This document shows, piece by piece, positions 11,894-23,689 of a DNA stretch of 64,000 bases (positions are counted from its first letter, which is position 1; each line of letters starts with the position of its first letter). This DNA is from Tuctoria greenei (lineage: Eukaryota > Streptophyta > Magnoliopsida > Poales > Poaceae): assembly GCA_036927565.1 (NCBI GenBank), contig JAYESD010000001.1:15500001-15564000 (forward strand). Reading direction: 5' to 3'. Below the pieces are notes generated by a model. It saw only the letters and a program-made list of their open reading frames with translations. It did not search any database and was not told the origin of the DNA. A program made the translations under genes and the position numbers.

Positions 11894-13720
11894 TGTGAGA
11901 CCTATTTGTGCTGAATACATTGGTTTTGACAATAAAAGTTTTGAATGCTGCCATAACATCTTTTTAGCAAGGTAGGACTCTAGCTCCGAGCTTCTGCAAG
12001 GTATGACAATGGGTCCGAATTTCTTTGTCTAGATCCGACATGTTTTTGGGTAGTTCCAGTGAGCTTTGTCTTTAGCTCCGGCATGTCTTTGTTAAGCTCC
12101 GATATGTTTTGCTAGGTCTGACTTATGTTGGTTAGCTTTGACATGTTTTTCTAGCTCCGACTTTTGGGATGACTAGTTCCGACTAGTTTTGGTTAGCTCC
12201 GGCGCTAGGTTCGACTAGCTTTGGTAAGCTCCGGCGCTAGGTCCGACTAACTTTGGTAAGCTCCAGTGCTAGGTTGTACTAGCTTTTGTAAGCTCCGACT
12301 CAAGATCCGGTTAGCTTTGGCAAGGTTCGGAGCTTGATCGCAATGTTCCTGCTTTTATCTTGCAATGTTTCGAACTTGCTTTATATTCTTGGAAAGATTG
12401 CTTAGTATTCATTTGTTATGTTTTTGGTGCGTTTTGGTTGATATAGCTGATATCATTTTGTTGTGCTTTGCAACATGCTTATGTGAGGCGCTCACATAAG
12501 GTGTTGTAGTTTCGGAACTAACTTGAGTCAAGTTGCAGACTTGGGCTCGTACGGATTGGTTGTTTGTTCATGTGCAGGTGTTGCTTAAGTTCAAGTCATG
12601 GCTGGTGACAGGATCCTTTGGACTAGTCTCAGGGAGGAGATGAGGTTCCAACAACCAAATTCAGGGGGAATTGTGGTTGAGCGGGTCAGGAGGTCGCGCA
12701 GGATGATTGAATTAAGGGGCAGTGCATATGAAGGTTATTGGACGTCGAAGGAAGGTGTTTGCACGTATGCATGCGGTTCATGACGTGGCAACATGGTTCC
12801 GAAGATGGTTTATGGATGGGAAGATCTGGTTGGAAGGATCGGATCGTATCGATTAATGACTTTGGCTGCGGCTGAGTCGGGTTTGACTCAAATATGGAAA
12901 GATTTGAGTTGGTTATGATAGGATTTCATGTGGGTCACGAATTTGAGTTGTTTTAGGAATGTGGGATACGTTCCTAAGGTGTTTCGAAGTCTTAAGATTG
13001 CTTCTATCTGCGTATAGAAGAGTCCTAAGCAGTTATGGAAAGTTTCGATTCGTGAATGGAGTAGGATTAGGGTCCTGATTTGAGTTGAGTTGGCTTTTGA
13101 GCTGGTTATATAAGCAAGGGAGGCCAGAACTCGTGGTGCACGACTTTGGGGCTGTTCCTCTTGTGTTCTATTGAATAAAATTCGTAGTTGAAAGGAACTT
13201 TTGTGCCTTGTTCGTCCGACTTGTTCCAGACAAGTTTTACTCGTTGAGTTTCTGGACCGCACTACCTTTCATTGTTGGTTTTATTATAACTCGAGTTTTA
13301 CAGATCCAATTGATGTGATTCTTTTTGGGTTGTCTCCACAACTTGATTATCTATCGTCTGTAAAAATTTCATGGTCATTGGATTTGTGGTTTCTGATCTA
13401 CACGAGTTTCTTTGCAGCATTCCAGAACTATTTTTCTCGCGTAGGACAGATTGACCTTTGTTCGATCTTTCGATCATAACTTGAGTTTCTCTCAACGGAT
13501 TTGAGTGATTCTTGTTGTGTCGTCTTCATGACTTGATTCTCTCAGATATCAATCACTTTTGTCCTGGTGAAACACGTTTAGATTTGTTTCACACATGATT
13601 TCTTTAACAGATCGTTTTTCTGCTAAAGGGGTTGGGATTTAATTGTCTCCGCTGCATAAGATTTTTAAATCTACCATTCACCTCCCTCTGGTAGCTTTTC
13701 ACGTGCTCTTCGATCCTACA
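11894..13720 (+). repeat. Element B 3' LTR
   Basis: This is a direct repeat of 3572-5396, with a TATA box at 13107-13114 and the same GACTAGCTTTGG tandem units at about 11970-12340. It ends CGATCCTACA and is followed by the AAAAG target duplication. Confidence 0.9.
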
Positions 13721-14761
13721 AAAAGACACTGACGATGTAAGCACAGATATGGATGATGAAGAGATGGTGCTCTTCATTAAAAGATTCAAGCGCATGATGA
13801 GAAGAAGAAAAGGCAACAACTCAAGTGAAGGAAAGGGCAAGGAAAATGTAAATTCCAAGGCTCGACGTACTTGACAACTTTAGCAAATATGGACACTTTA
13901 TGGTTGATTGTCCATATGAGGAAAACAACAAGAAGAAAGAAGTGAAGCCGCAAGAAAAGAAGATTTTCAAGAAAAAGAAGCAAGCACATCAAGCGCACAT
14001 GGGCAAGGAGTGGGACTCAAACGATGAGTCCTCCTCGGATGATGAAGATGAGATGGCAACAATTACCATCAAGAAGCCTACTAATAAGTCTACACTCTTC
14101 CCAAACATGGGAGGAAGGGAGAACCACAACCACACTTGCCTCATGGCTAAGGAAGACAAGAAGAAGGTTCGACTTACACCCCCCCCCCCCCTCCTTACAT
14201 TCCTCTATTGATGATTTTAATAGTTATAGTGAAAATGAGGAAATGTTAAAGGATTGAGCAAAACTGTACTAAGAAAAATGAAGATGTCAGATGAAATATT
14301 TGAGAAGTTGACAACTAATAAAACTTGCACATGCTCTAGTAAGAAGGCTAATGTAAAAGATGAATCCAATGTTTCACATGTTAAACATCCATCCCAAAGT
14401 GGCATCTTTGACAAGGAGAAAATCAAATATGCAAGTAGTGCATATATGGTCACAAGACCTCCTAATATCAAAGATGGTCTTGGATATACAAAACGTAAAA
14501 ATATGTCCACTAATGCTCAACATAAGGATCATATTGCCTTTGTTAAAGAAAAATCACATGAATCTGAAATGAAAACATTATTGCATACTTTTGATGCATC
14601 TTATGACCTTATGGAAAATAAATTTGGATATATTAATGTTAAATATGTAGGGCCACACCACAAGAGACCCAAATCTTGTATGTGGATGACTAAAACACTT
14701 ATGACTAACCTTTTATGACCCAAGCAAACATGGGTACCTAAAATCAAGACATAACTCTGTT

Positions 14762-15723
14762 TTGCAGGCCTACTCCTCCGGTGGATCAAAATGGGTGCTA
14801 GACAGTGGATGCACCAATCACATAATTGGAGAGAGGAGAATGTGCGTAGAGTATGAGCGAAACACGGATCCAATTGAAGGAATTTATTTTGGAGACAACA
14901 GCCAAGGAAAAGTCCTTCGCAGTGGTAAAATTAAAATTTCCTCTCAACACACTCTTTCTAATGTTTTACATGTTGATTCTTTAGATTATAATCTTTGTCT
15001 ATATCTCAGCTATGTGACAAAAGATACAACTGTTTATTCACTAATGAGGGTGTGACAGTCTTTAGAAGAAGTGATAACTCAATTACATTCAAGGGAATGT
15101 TGAAGGAAAAACTTTATCTTGTTGATTTCAACAAAGATAAAGCTGAACTCAACACTTGCTTGGTTGCAAAAACCAACATGGTATGGTTGTGGCATAGATG
15201 GCTAACCCATGTTGGGATGAGGAATCTGCAGAAACTTCTAAAGGGTCGTCACATCCGAAGTTTCAAAGATGTTTTGTTTGAAAAAGAAAGGCCATGTAGC
15301 GCATGCCAGGCGGGAAAACAAGTTGGAGCACCACACCTTGCAAAGAACGTGATGACTACATCAAGACCGCTGGAACTTCTTCATATGGACCTCTTCGGTC
15401 CCATTGCTTATATAAGCATCAGCGGTAACAAATACGATTTAGTCATTGTTGATAACTTTTCTAGATTTACCTGGGTATTTTTCTTGTATGATAAATCAGA
15501 GACCCAGAGGATCCTTAAGAAGTTCTTGAAGAGAGCAAAATGAATTCTCCTTAACCATCAAGAATATTAGAAGTGACAATGGAACGGAGTTCAAAAATAC
15601 TCAAGTTGAGGAGTACTTGGATGAAGAAGGAATAAAACATGAGTTCTCGGAACCCTACTCCCCTCAACAAAATGGGGTGGTCGAAAGGAACAACAAGACG
15701 CTCATTGACATGACGAGGGAAAT
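14762..15723 (+). pseudogene. pol: A1 protease and integrase, part 1 (continues at 27220 and 32228)
   Basis: The protease motif WVLDSGCTNH lies at about 14790-14820. GAG-pre-integrase WHRWLTHVGM follows near 15190, with CSAC zinc ligands at about 15297-15308. The integrase core starts with HMDLFGP and continues to SDNGTEF and QQNGVVERNN. A stop at 15541-15543 and frameshifts near 15000 break it. The frame is cut at 15723 by A2. It resumes at 27220-27449 (stops and indels present) and, after element C, at 32228-32353, where GYDSNAYVYRV and VARDVAFDE are recognisable. Confidence 0.85.
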
Positions 15724-17176
15724 TGAAAGTGCATCTAGGCATCCCTTGTGGGTTTTGGTGGATTTATGACAAGCAAATGAGATCCTAACTAAATTGTTGA
15801 GATGAGCGCAGGTTTTGATGAAATTATTAAGTAAGCACAAAAAGAAAGGAGAGTGGGGAATCAAGTTGAAAGGACCTCAAGAAATGATCATAATACTCTT
15901 TTTGTATGGTGTGTGTTGGAGAAACACAACCCAAGAGCTCAAGCTAATCTTAATCACTCTCACTGCACAAATTCATACAGGTCTGAACTAGTCCGATAAT
16001 CCCTCTGTTTAGAATCGGACAAGTCCTCCCAGTGCGGACTTGTTTGCACACACAGTCCAGTTTTCACAGACCGGACTAGTCTGTATCACCACAGACTAGT
16101 CTGATATCCTTCTGACCTAAATCGGACAAGTCCGATATCTGCACGGACTATTCTGAAAAACCTTCTGACTAAAATTGGACAAGTCCTCCAAGTGCGGACT
16201 TGTCCCCAAACCACTAAGGGTTTCACCACACCAGACTAGTCCGAACATATCCAGAGACAAAAACGGACTAGTCCCCCCTGGCCGAACAAGTTAGATAATT
16301 CGGGGCACTTAGGGTTTCCCACACGCCGCACACCGGACTAGCCCAGAGTCCACCATGGACTAGTCCTGCCTTTGAAAACCCTAATGGTAACCCTTGGAAA
16401 CCCTAGTGTAAATAGAGGTGCACAGCCCAACTATGAACTCTCTCAACCCCCTGCGCTGTCACACCCTCCAAGAGCCTAGAAAACACGTCTCTCCACACAA
16501 TCGAACACAAGAAATATCAAATCCTTGAGGATTAACTTTAGATCAAAGGAGAGACACGATTCTTCAAGTTTTGAGCTCTTGAGTTTGATTCTCTCGCACA
16601 CTCTTGTTCTTTATTGCATATAATTTGAGTGTGTTGGTGGTGTATTCAGTTGTAAATCTTGGGGAGCTCTCAACTTGTGAGAAGGCCCCTTGAACACGGT
16701 TATTCTTACCCTTTGTGATTAGTGGAAGAGAATCGGCTTATGTGGCGATTCGACGAGGGTAGGGTTGGTGAAGACCCGGTCCTTTCGTGGGCTCCTCAAC
16801 GTGGATGTAGGTTGCCTTCGTGGGAACCGAACCACGGGATAAAAACCTTGTGTCTTCATTTTGTGCTTATTGTTCATTGCATCTAGGGTTTATTTGATCT
16901 TAGTCAAATTACGTCAAAACTTGAAACTAAGGTTACCTTGTGCTATCCTCAGTTTAATTGAAGCAACATACTCCAGTTACATCTTAATTTTCCGTTGTGT
17001 AGAGTACTTGGATCGAGATCATCGATCAAACTTGATCGATCTAGTCTGCAAGCACCGGACTAGTCTGCACACTACCGGACTACTCCGATTTATCGGTATT
17101 TGATCAAGTTTCTGAGTGTTGCAGGTTCTGACTAAAATTCAAAAGGGCATATTCACCCCCCTCTAGGCCACATTCA
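15724..17176 (+). repeat. A2 5' LTR (1453 bp)
   Basis: Ends are TGAAAG...CACATTCA. It is about 63 bp shorter than its 3' partner, partly because palindrome-containing segments of about 20 bp are missing near 15990 and 16235. The TATA box is mutated to TGTAAATA at 16407-16414, while the 3' LTR keeps TATAAATA. Confidence 0.9.
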
Positions 17177-17228
17177 ATTGGTATCAGTGCCGTACTCTTC
17201 AAAAAGAGACTAATCGCTCGAAGAGAAA

Positions 17229-19581
17229 ATGTCGGACATGAAGGATGTGCACAAGAACTTCAACCAAGATCAAAAGGTTGAAAATGAAACGGCTCAGAAG
17301 TTGTAGAAGCTCCTCGATGCCATCCAAGACTTCAAGGATGATGATGAGGAGACGCTTGAACTCAAGGCGCTCCTAAGGAAGAAAGCTCTCTCCAAAGGCA
17401 AACTAAAGGTCGAAGATGAAAAGAAGAAGGGGAGTAGTCACACCGACTACTCCCGATATCCTTTAAATTATGATCGTTTGAATTCTAATAATAACCATTA
17501 TTTATCAACTCCTTTAGGAAAAGCCCCATTCTTTGATGGCAACAAATATTCTATGTGGAGGCGAAACATGAAAATGCATTTAATCTCACTTAACCCCAGT
17601 TTGTGGCACATAGTGTGTGCAGGTATAGATATCCCAGACGACGATGAAGAGCTAACACTAAGCCAAGAGCAGGCAATTCATCGAAATGCTCAAGTTGCAG
17701 CGGTGATCACATCATCTTTGAGTCAAGACGAGTTCACCAAGGTGGATGGACTTGAAATTGATAAGGAAATACGGGATACGCTAAAAACAGCACATGAAGG
17801 CGATCGTCATGTGAGAGAAGCTAAGATTGATATGATCGAAGGCGAATTGGGAAGATTCGCCATAGAAGAAGATGAGTCACCGCAAGACATGTATAACCGA
17901 TTGAAGACTCTCATCAACAAGGTTCGAGCATATGGAAGCAAGAAGTGGAACGATCACGAGGTAGTGAAGCTCATTGTAAGAGCTTTCATGCCTCGCAATG
18001 TTACCTTGTGCTCGATGATTAGATAAAGCCTCGGGTATAAGAAAATGACCCCTGACGAATTGCTTGGGAAGATGATCAATTTCGAGATGATGGAGAAGCA
18101 AGCAAAACATGTCAAGGAAATTGCCGACCTCACCTCGTCAAAGAAGAAGGGGGTCGCTTTGAAGTCCACTTGCAAGCCCTTGTCAAAAGAAGCTCGAGAG
18201 ACTCAAGAAGAAGAAGAATATAGTGATGATGAGAGCAGCGACGTAGATGAAGAATACTTGATCCTCTTCATGAAGAAATTCAAAAGGATGATGAAAATAA
18301 GACAAGGGGGTAAACAAAATGAAGGGAAATACAAAGATAAATCAAGACCAAAGTTGAGGCGGGCATGCTATAACTGTGGTGAATATGACCATTTTATAGT
18401 TGATTGCCCTTATGAAGAAAACAAGAAGAAGACCAAGGAAGCAATGCCTCAACCTAAGAAGTTCTTCAAGAAGAAAAAGCAAGTTGGACAGGCGCACCTA
18501 GGAAAGGAGTGGGACTCAAATGATGAGTCCTCGTCCGAAGAGGAAGAGGAGATGGCTAGCATAGCCATCAAGAGGACAATGAAGAAATCCACCCTCTTCC
18601 CAACTATTGGCGCAAGGAAAAACAACGACACTTGTCTCATGGCAAAGGAAGCTAAAAGAAAGGTAACATCTAAAATCTTCCTCCTCGCATTCTTATTATA
18701 GCGATAGTGATGCCACTAGTGATAATAAAGATATCTTGTTGGCCTAGATAAGAAAATTGCCGCAAAAATGAAATTCTTAATGGATAAACTTATTGATAAG
18801 GAGGAGCTTGTTGATCACCAAGAATATATGATCATCCTTCAAAAGGAGGAGTATCTTAATATCAAAAGGCTCCTTGAACCTGAAAAAAGAGCAAAGCAAG
18901 TCACTAGAGCTTGAATTAGCTTCAAGCAAGGAAGCTTGCTTGAAGTTAAGCGACTCAAATGTAATTATCAAGGATGAAATTGCTGAGTTGACCAAAGTTA
19001 ACAAGATCCTTGAAGTACAAGTTGAGTCACTCAAGCAAAGTGACCCTGCATCCTCTTCAAGCTCACCTTCTCAACACCCAAAATCTGAAACAGCTACTAC
19101 TTGTACATGTGCTAAAGTTGAAACTAACTTGAAGGATACGTCGAACTTGGCAAAGGACAAGCATCCTTCCCGTAGTGGCATATTTGACAAGGAGAAGATC
19201 AAGTATGCACACAGTGCATACTTGACCACAAGACCTCCTAATGTCAAATATGGCATTCGGTATTCTTATAGTGAAAAGAAAAATGCTAGAAGCCATAAGA
19301 ATAACAAGGAGCACTTTGCCTTTGTCAAGGGAAACTCCCCTCAAGCTAGAAAGGCAAATAATGTTGACAAGTCCAAACATGCTAATTCATATGAGCAACA
19401 GCTTTTGTTTAGAACCTTTGATGCATCTTATGTTCTTATGAAAAACAACATTGGTAAAGTTTATGCCAAATATGTTGGGTCACGCCATGGGAACACCAAG
19501 TCCCATGTGTGGGTGCCCAAATCACTTGTAACTAACCTCAAAGGACCCAAGCAAGCTTGGGTACCTAAAACCAAGGCATAA
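17229..19581 (+). pseudogene. gag: A2 gag (degenerate)
   Basis: The ATG at 17229 opens the frame. It has a stop at 17304-17306 (CAG-like to TAG) and another at 18024-18026. Without those stops the frame runs to 18701. The N-terminal part has the copia Gag signature near FFDGNKYSMWRRNMKMHL (17526-17580). An intact CCHC zinc knuckle CYNCGEYDHFIVDC lies at about 18366-18407, followed by Lys-rich and acidic tracts. The block 18874-19581, in a different frame, is coiled-coil-like (LELELASSKEACLKLSDS region). It corresponds to the Gag C-terminal extension seen in A1 at 14254-14718. Confidence 0.8.
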
Positions 19582-20530
19582 ATTGTTTTTGCAGGACTAC
19601 TCATCCGGTGGAGCAAAATGAGTGCTAGACAGTGGATGCACCAACCACATGACCAGAGAAAGAAGGATGTTCGTTGAGTATGAAGTAAATGAAGATCCAA
19701 GCGAGGGCATCTATTTCGGAGACAATAGTCAAGGAAGGGTGCTCAGTACCGGTAAAATTGCAATATCATCTCAACACAGGCTTTCTCATGTTTTGCATGT
19801 CGACTCCTTAGATTGTAACCTTCTTTCCATATCTCAATTATGTGACAAGGGTTATAATTGCTTGTTTACTATTGAGGGTCTGACCGTCTCTAGAAGGAGT
19901 GATGACTCAGTTGCATTCAAGGGTGTGTTGAAGGGAAAGCTTTATCTTGTTGACTTCAACAAAGATAAAGCCGAACTTGACACATGTTTGATTGCAAAGA
20001 CCAACATGGGTTAGCTGTGGCATAGACGGCTAGCACATGTTGGTATGAGGAATCTTCAAAAACTCCTTAAGGGCGATCACATCCGAGGTTTGAAGGATGT
20101 TGTTTTTTTAGAAAGACAGGCCTTGTAGCGCGCGCCAAGCCGAGAAGCAAGTAGGAGAACCTCATCCCGCGAAGAACGTCATGACAACGACAAGACCGCT
20201 CGAGCTACTTCATAAGGATCGGTTTGGTCCAATTGCTTACATAAGCATCGGCGGTAACAAATACGGCTTAGTAATTGTTGATGATTTTTCGCACTTCACG
20301 TGGGTTTTCTTTTTGCATGATAAGACAGAAACTCAAGGAAACCTCAAGAAGTTTCTCAAGTGTGCCCAAAATCAGTTCTCATTGAAGATCAAGAACATAC
20401 GAAGTGACAATGGCACCGAGTTCAAGAACACCCAAGTTGAGAAGTACCTAGACGAAGAAGGGATAAAGCATGAATTCTCAGCACCGTATTCCCCTCAACA
20501 AAATGGACTAACGAAAAGGAAGAATTGAAC
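19582..20530 (+). pseudogene. pol: A2 protease and integrase N-terminal part (broken)
   Basis: The protease motif LDSGCTNHMT lies at about 19624-19653. GAG-pre-integrase LWHRRLAHVGM lies near 20015-20050, directly after a TAG stop at 20012-20014. A T-rich run at 20102-20109 marks a frameshift. The integrase core follows with HKDRFGP, SDNGTEF and QQNGL, and a TGA at 20526-20528 separates it from the long downstream frame. In HKDRFGP the usual first catalytic region reads HKDRF rather than HMDLF. Confidence 0.82.
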
Positions 20531-20540
20531 CCTCATAGAG

Positions 20541-22742
20541 ATGGTGAGGACAATGCTTGATGAGTACAAGACTTCGGATCGGTTTTGGGCGGAAGCGGTT
20601 AACACCGCTTGTCACACCACAAACCGACTATATCTTCATCGACTTCTGAAGAAAACGGCATATGAGCTACTCACCGGTAACAAGCCTAATATTTCCTATT
20701 TTCGAGTTTTTGGTTATAAGTGTTATATTTTGAACAAGAATCCTAGGACTTCAAAGTTCGCTTCAAAGTACGATGAAGGTTTCTTGAACAAGGTCTCCGG
20801 ACCTGTTGAAGTAGCACGTGACGTAGTGTTCGATGAAACTAACGGCTCTCAAGAAGAGCAAGTTGATCAATGTGTGCAAGATAGAGAACAAGCTCCATGT
20901 CAAGCGTTGAGAAGAATGGCGTTGGGCGATGTTCTACCGCAAGCGCCACTTCCAAATGCAAATGAAGAAGATGAACCACAAGCAGAGGTAATTGATCAAG
21001 GGGGAGCTTCTGCACAAGATCAACCTCAAGAAGATGAAGTTGATCAACACCCCAATGAAGGCAACCATCCAGGGGCAGAAGAAGACGATCTCGAAGATAC
21101 AAGACCGCAAGTGCCACACCCAAGAGTACACCAATGCGTACAAAGAGATCACCGAATCGACAACATAATCGGTGACATCCAAAAGGGATTAACCACTAGA
21201 TCTCGCATAGCTAACTTTTGTGAGCATTACTCTTTTGTATCCTTTTTGGAACCGCACAGGATTAAGAATGCATTGAAAGATCCGGATTGGGTGGTGGCAA
21301 TGCAAGAAGAATTGAACAACTTCAAACGGAATGAGGTGTGGGAACTAGTCGAAAGACCCAAGTTCAACGTCGTCGGCACCAAATGGGTCTTCCACAACAA
21401 GCAAGACGAACACGGGGTGGTGACAAGCAACACGGCACGACTTGTGGCCAAAGGGTATTCACAAGTCGAAGGTTTGGATTTTGATGAAACCTTTGCCTCC
21501 GTAGCTAGGCTTGAATCAATTAGAATATTACTTACATATGCTACTCACCATGATTTCAAGCTCTATCAAATGGATGTGAAAAGCGCCTTCCTCAACAGAC
21601 CAATCAATGAGGAGGTGTACATGGAGCAACCCCCCGGATTCGAAGATCAAGAGTTCCCCGATCACGTGTTCAAACTGTGTAAGGCTCTCTACGGCCTCAA
21701 AGAGGCTCCTAGAGCTTGGTATGAGTGTCTTAGAGACTTCCTAATTGAAAATGATTTTAAAATTGGTAAAGAATATTATACATTGTCTACAAAGCACTTT
21801 GACAATGATCTCTTTATTTGTCAAATTTATGTTGATGACATTATATTTGGTTCAACTAACAAATCCTTTTGTGAAGAATTTAGTAAGATTATGACAGATA
21901 GGTTCGATATGTCCATGATGGGAGAGCTGAAATACTTCCTGGGATTCCAAGTAAGGCAACAAAAGGAAGGGACGTTTATAAGCCAAACCAAATATACTCA
22001 AGACATACTCAAGAAGTTTGAAATGGACATGGCGAAGCCAACAAAGACTCCCATGGCAACAAATGGACACTTGGATCTCAATGAAGACGGGCCAAGTGTG
22101 GATCAAAAGGTATATCGCTCCATGATTGGATCCCTACTTTACTTATGTGCATCTAGGCCTGATATTATGTTGAGTGTGTGCTTGTGTGCAAGATTTCAAG
22201 CCAATCCTAAGGAGTGTCATTTGACAGCCGTCAAGAGAATCTTGCGATATTTAGTTCATACACCCAACCTAGGCCTTTGGTATCCTAAAGGTTCCAAATT
22301 CAATCTCATTGGATACTCCGATGCAGATTATGTCGGATGCAAAATAGATAGAAAAAGTACCTCCGGTACTTGCCAATTCCTAGGTAGATCCCTAGTTTCT
22401 TGGTACTCCAAGAAACAAAACTTCATTTCCTTATCCACGACCGAAGCAGAGTATGTTGCAACCGAGAGTTGTTGTGCACAACTCCTTTGGATGCGACAAA
22501 CTCTAAGGGATTACAGTTACAATATGAGTCGTATTCCACTTCTTTGTGATAATGAGAGTGCCATTAAAATTGCCCATAATCCCGTTGAACACTCTAGGAC
22601 CAAACACATAGACATCCGGCATCACTTTTTGAGAGACCACTCAATGAAAGGAGACATAGCCATTTCCCATGTCAACACTGAAAAACAACTAGCTGATATC
22701 TTTACCAAGCCACTTGATGAAAAGCATTTTTGCAAGCTCTGA
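20541..22742 (+). CDS. pol: A2 integrase C-terminus, reverse transcriptase and RNase H (733-codon open frame)
   Basis: This is the longest open frame in the window. Residues about 1-60 are the end of the integrase core (TMLDEYKTSDRFWAEAVNTA). An acidic linker follows, with many E, D and Q residues at about 90-200. The RT spans roughly residues 245-490 with TKWVF, DFDETFA, YQMDVKSAF and the catalytic YVDDIIFGS near residue 433. RNase H follows (SDADYVGCKIDRKS, STTEAEYVA) to the usual ADIFTKPLD end. It is only the distal half of a polyprotein whose upstream part is broken, so it is probably not expressed as a functional Pol. No stops have been gained across 2.2 kb. Confidence 0.92.
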   Translation: MVRTMLDEYKTSDRFWAEAVNTACHTTNRLYLHRLLKKTAYELLTGNKPNISYFRVFGYKCYILNKNPRTSKFASKYDEGFLNKVSGPVEVARDVVFDETNGSQEEQVDQCVQDREQAPCQALRRMALGDVLPQAPLPNANEEDEPQAEVIDQGGASAQDQPQEDEVDQHPNEGNHPGAEEDDLEDTRPQVPHPRVHQCVQRDHRIDNIIGDIQKGLTTRSRIANFCEHYSFVSFLEPHRIKNALKDPDWVVAMQEELNNFKRNEVWELVERPKFNVVGTKWVFHNKQDEHGVVTSNTARLVAKGYSQVEGLDFDETFASVARLESIRILLTYATHHDFKLYQMDVKSAFLNRPINEEVYMEQPPGFEDQEFPDHVFKLCKALYGLKEAPRAWYECLRDFLIENDFKIGKEYYTLSTKHFDNDLFICQIYVDDIIFGSTNKSFCEEFSKIMTDRFDMSMMGELKYFLGFQVRQQKEGTFISQTKYTQDILKKFEMDMAKPTKTPMATNGHLDLNEDGPSVDQKVYRSMIGSLLYLCASRPDIMLSVCLCARFQANPKECHLTAVKRILRYLVHTPNLGLWYPKGSKFNLIGYSDADYVGCKIDRKSTSGTCQFLGRSLVSWYSKKQNFISLSTTEAEYVATESCCAQLLWMRQTLRDYSYNMSRIPLLCDNESAIKIAHNPVEHSRTKHIDIRHHFLRDHSMKGDIAISHVNTEKQLADIFTKPLDEKHFCKL

Positions 22743-23689
22743 AATGAACTGAATATCCTTGATGCTTGAAACGTGGCTTGAAAACTTGCATACCTGTATG
22801 GCTTATTCAAAATTCATTGATTGTGTTATGAAAATCATCTCCCTCAATTTTCTCCAAAAACTATTTCAATTACTTAATCTTGGTGAATTATGGTCATAGC
22901 TTGATTGTTGGATATTTACTGATCATATTCATCAAGATTATTTGTGTGCTTTTTGCCCCATAATTTTCTCTATAAGAACCTTCCAATATATACGAATGGG
23001 CTAATTATATTTGTTCTGGTGACCACGAACTTGTTTGTGGTTATCCGGACTAGTCTGCACACTGCAGAATAGTCCGCGGAGTGTCCAATAGTCCGGACGA
23101 GTCCGACCGACGACGAACTAGTCCGATTTTTCGACTCCATAACCCTATGCGCCACCAAAACCTAATCTCCTTCATCCTCACAACTCACCTCACATTCTCT
23201 CTCTTCACTCAAGCGCCCCCGAAGCGATTTGGCGAGTTCTCCACCAAATCCCTTCAACCTTCCGTGGAAAACGATCTCCATTGCAAGGAGATTGAAGACC
23301 ACGGACTTGTCTACACCCACAACTGCTCCTTTGTCAAGAAATGAAGAATTTTGGTAAATTTCCTCCCAAACCCTAGAAACTTTGATTTCTTGGTTCTGAA
23401 TCAAATAGCTCAGTTCCTTCCAGTTAATACAAGCTTGATTGTTGTATTACATCTATCTTGAACTAGTTTTGCATTGAGCAACACCATTTGTCTCATAGTT
23501 CGGGTTTGAGGTGTTGAACACCGGACTAGTCCGGTCTTTGTACGAACAAGTCCGATCCTCTAGACTACTCCGCACTTGAAGACCGGACAAGTCCAATTTT
23601 TGACAGAGCTCAACCCTAAATTCCACTACTCAATGCACTTCCTTGCCATCAATTATCATCCATACATTGTATAATCCCTTCTTAGGACA
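22743..23689 (+). other. A2 region between pol and ORF X, with palindrome clusters
   Basis: No gene is seen. Two clusters of the CGGACTAGTCCG family lie at about 23046-23130 and 23520-23600. The second contains the 16-bp palindrome ACCGGACTAGTCCGGT (23520-23535). The same arrangement recurs in A1 before its ORF X. The segment might hold an internal promoter or an intron for ORF X, which is inference. Confidence 0.55.

Larger units (their letters stand above)
3572..13720 (+). mobile_element. B: complete but degenerate Sirevirus-like copia element, TSD AAAAG
   Basis: B starts TGTGAGACC and ends GATCCTACA, with LTRs of 1825 and 1827 bp. It is flanked by a perfect 5-bp duplication AAAAG (3567-3571 and 13721-13725). 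A tRNA-Met-type primer-binding site TGGTATCAGAGC lies at 5399-5410 and a polypurine tract ends at 11893. Gag and pol in copia order lie between. It is inserted in A1 gag, which resumes on the other side. By eye the LTRs differ by roughly 5-8%. Confidence 0.93.
3427..14760 (+). pseudogene. gag: A1 gag fragments, split by element B
   Basis: After the LTR the sequence jumps straight into mid-gag. The segment 3427-3571 matches A2 gag from about 18070, so the primer-binding site and the first 0.9 kb of leader and gag have been deleted. Gag resumes at 13721 after element B. It covers the acidic region, a degenerate CCHC zinc knuckle at about 13870-13915 (the first cysteines are lost by comparison with A2), and a Lys-rich segment. 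A later reading block at 14254-14718 matches the A2 region at 18874-19581. A run of C residues at about 14177-14190 lies beside a frame break. No intact Gag can be made. Confidence 0.75.
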
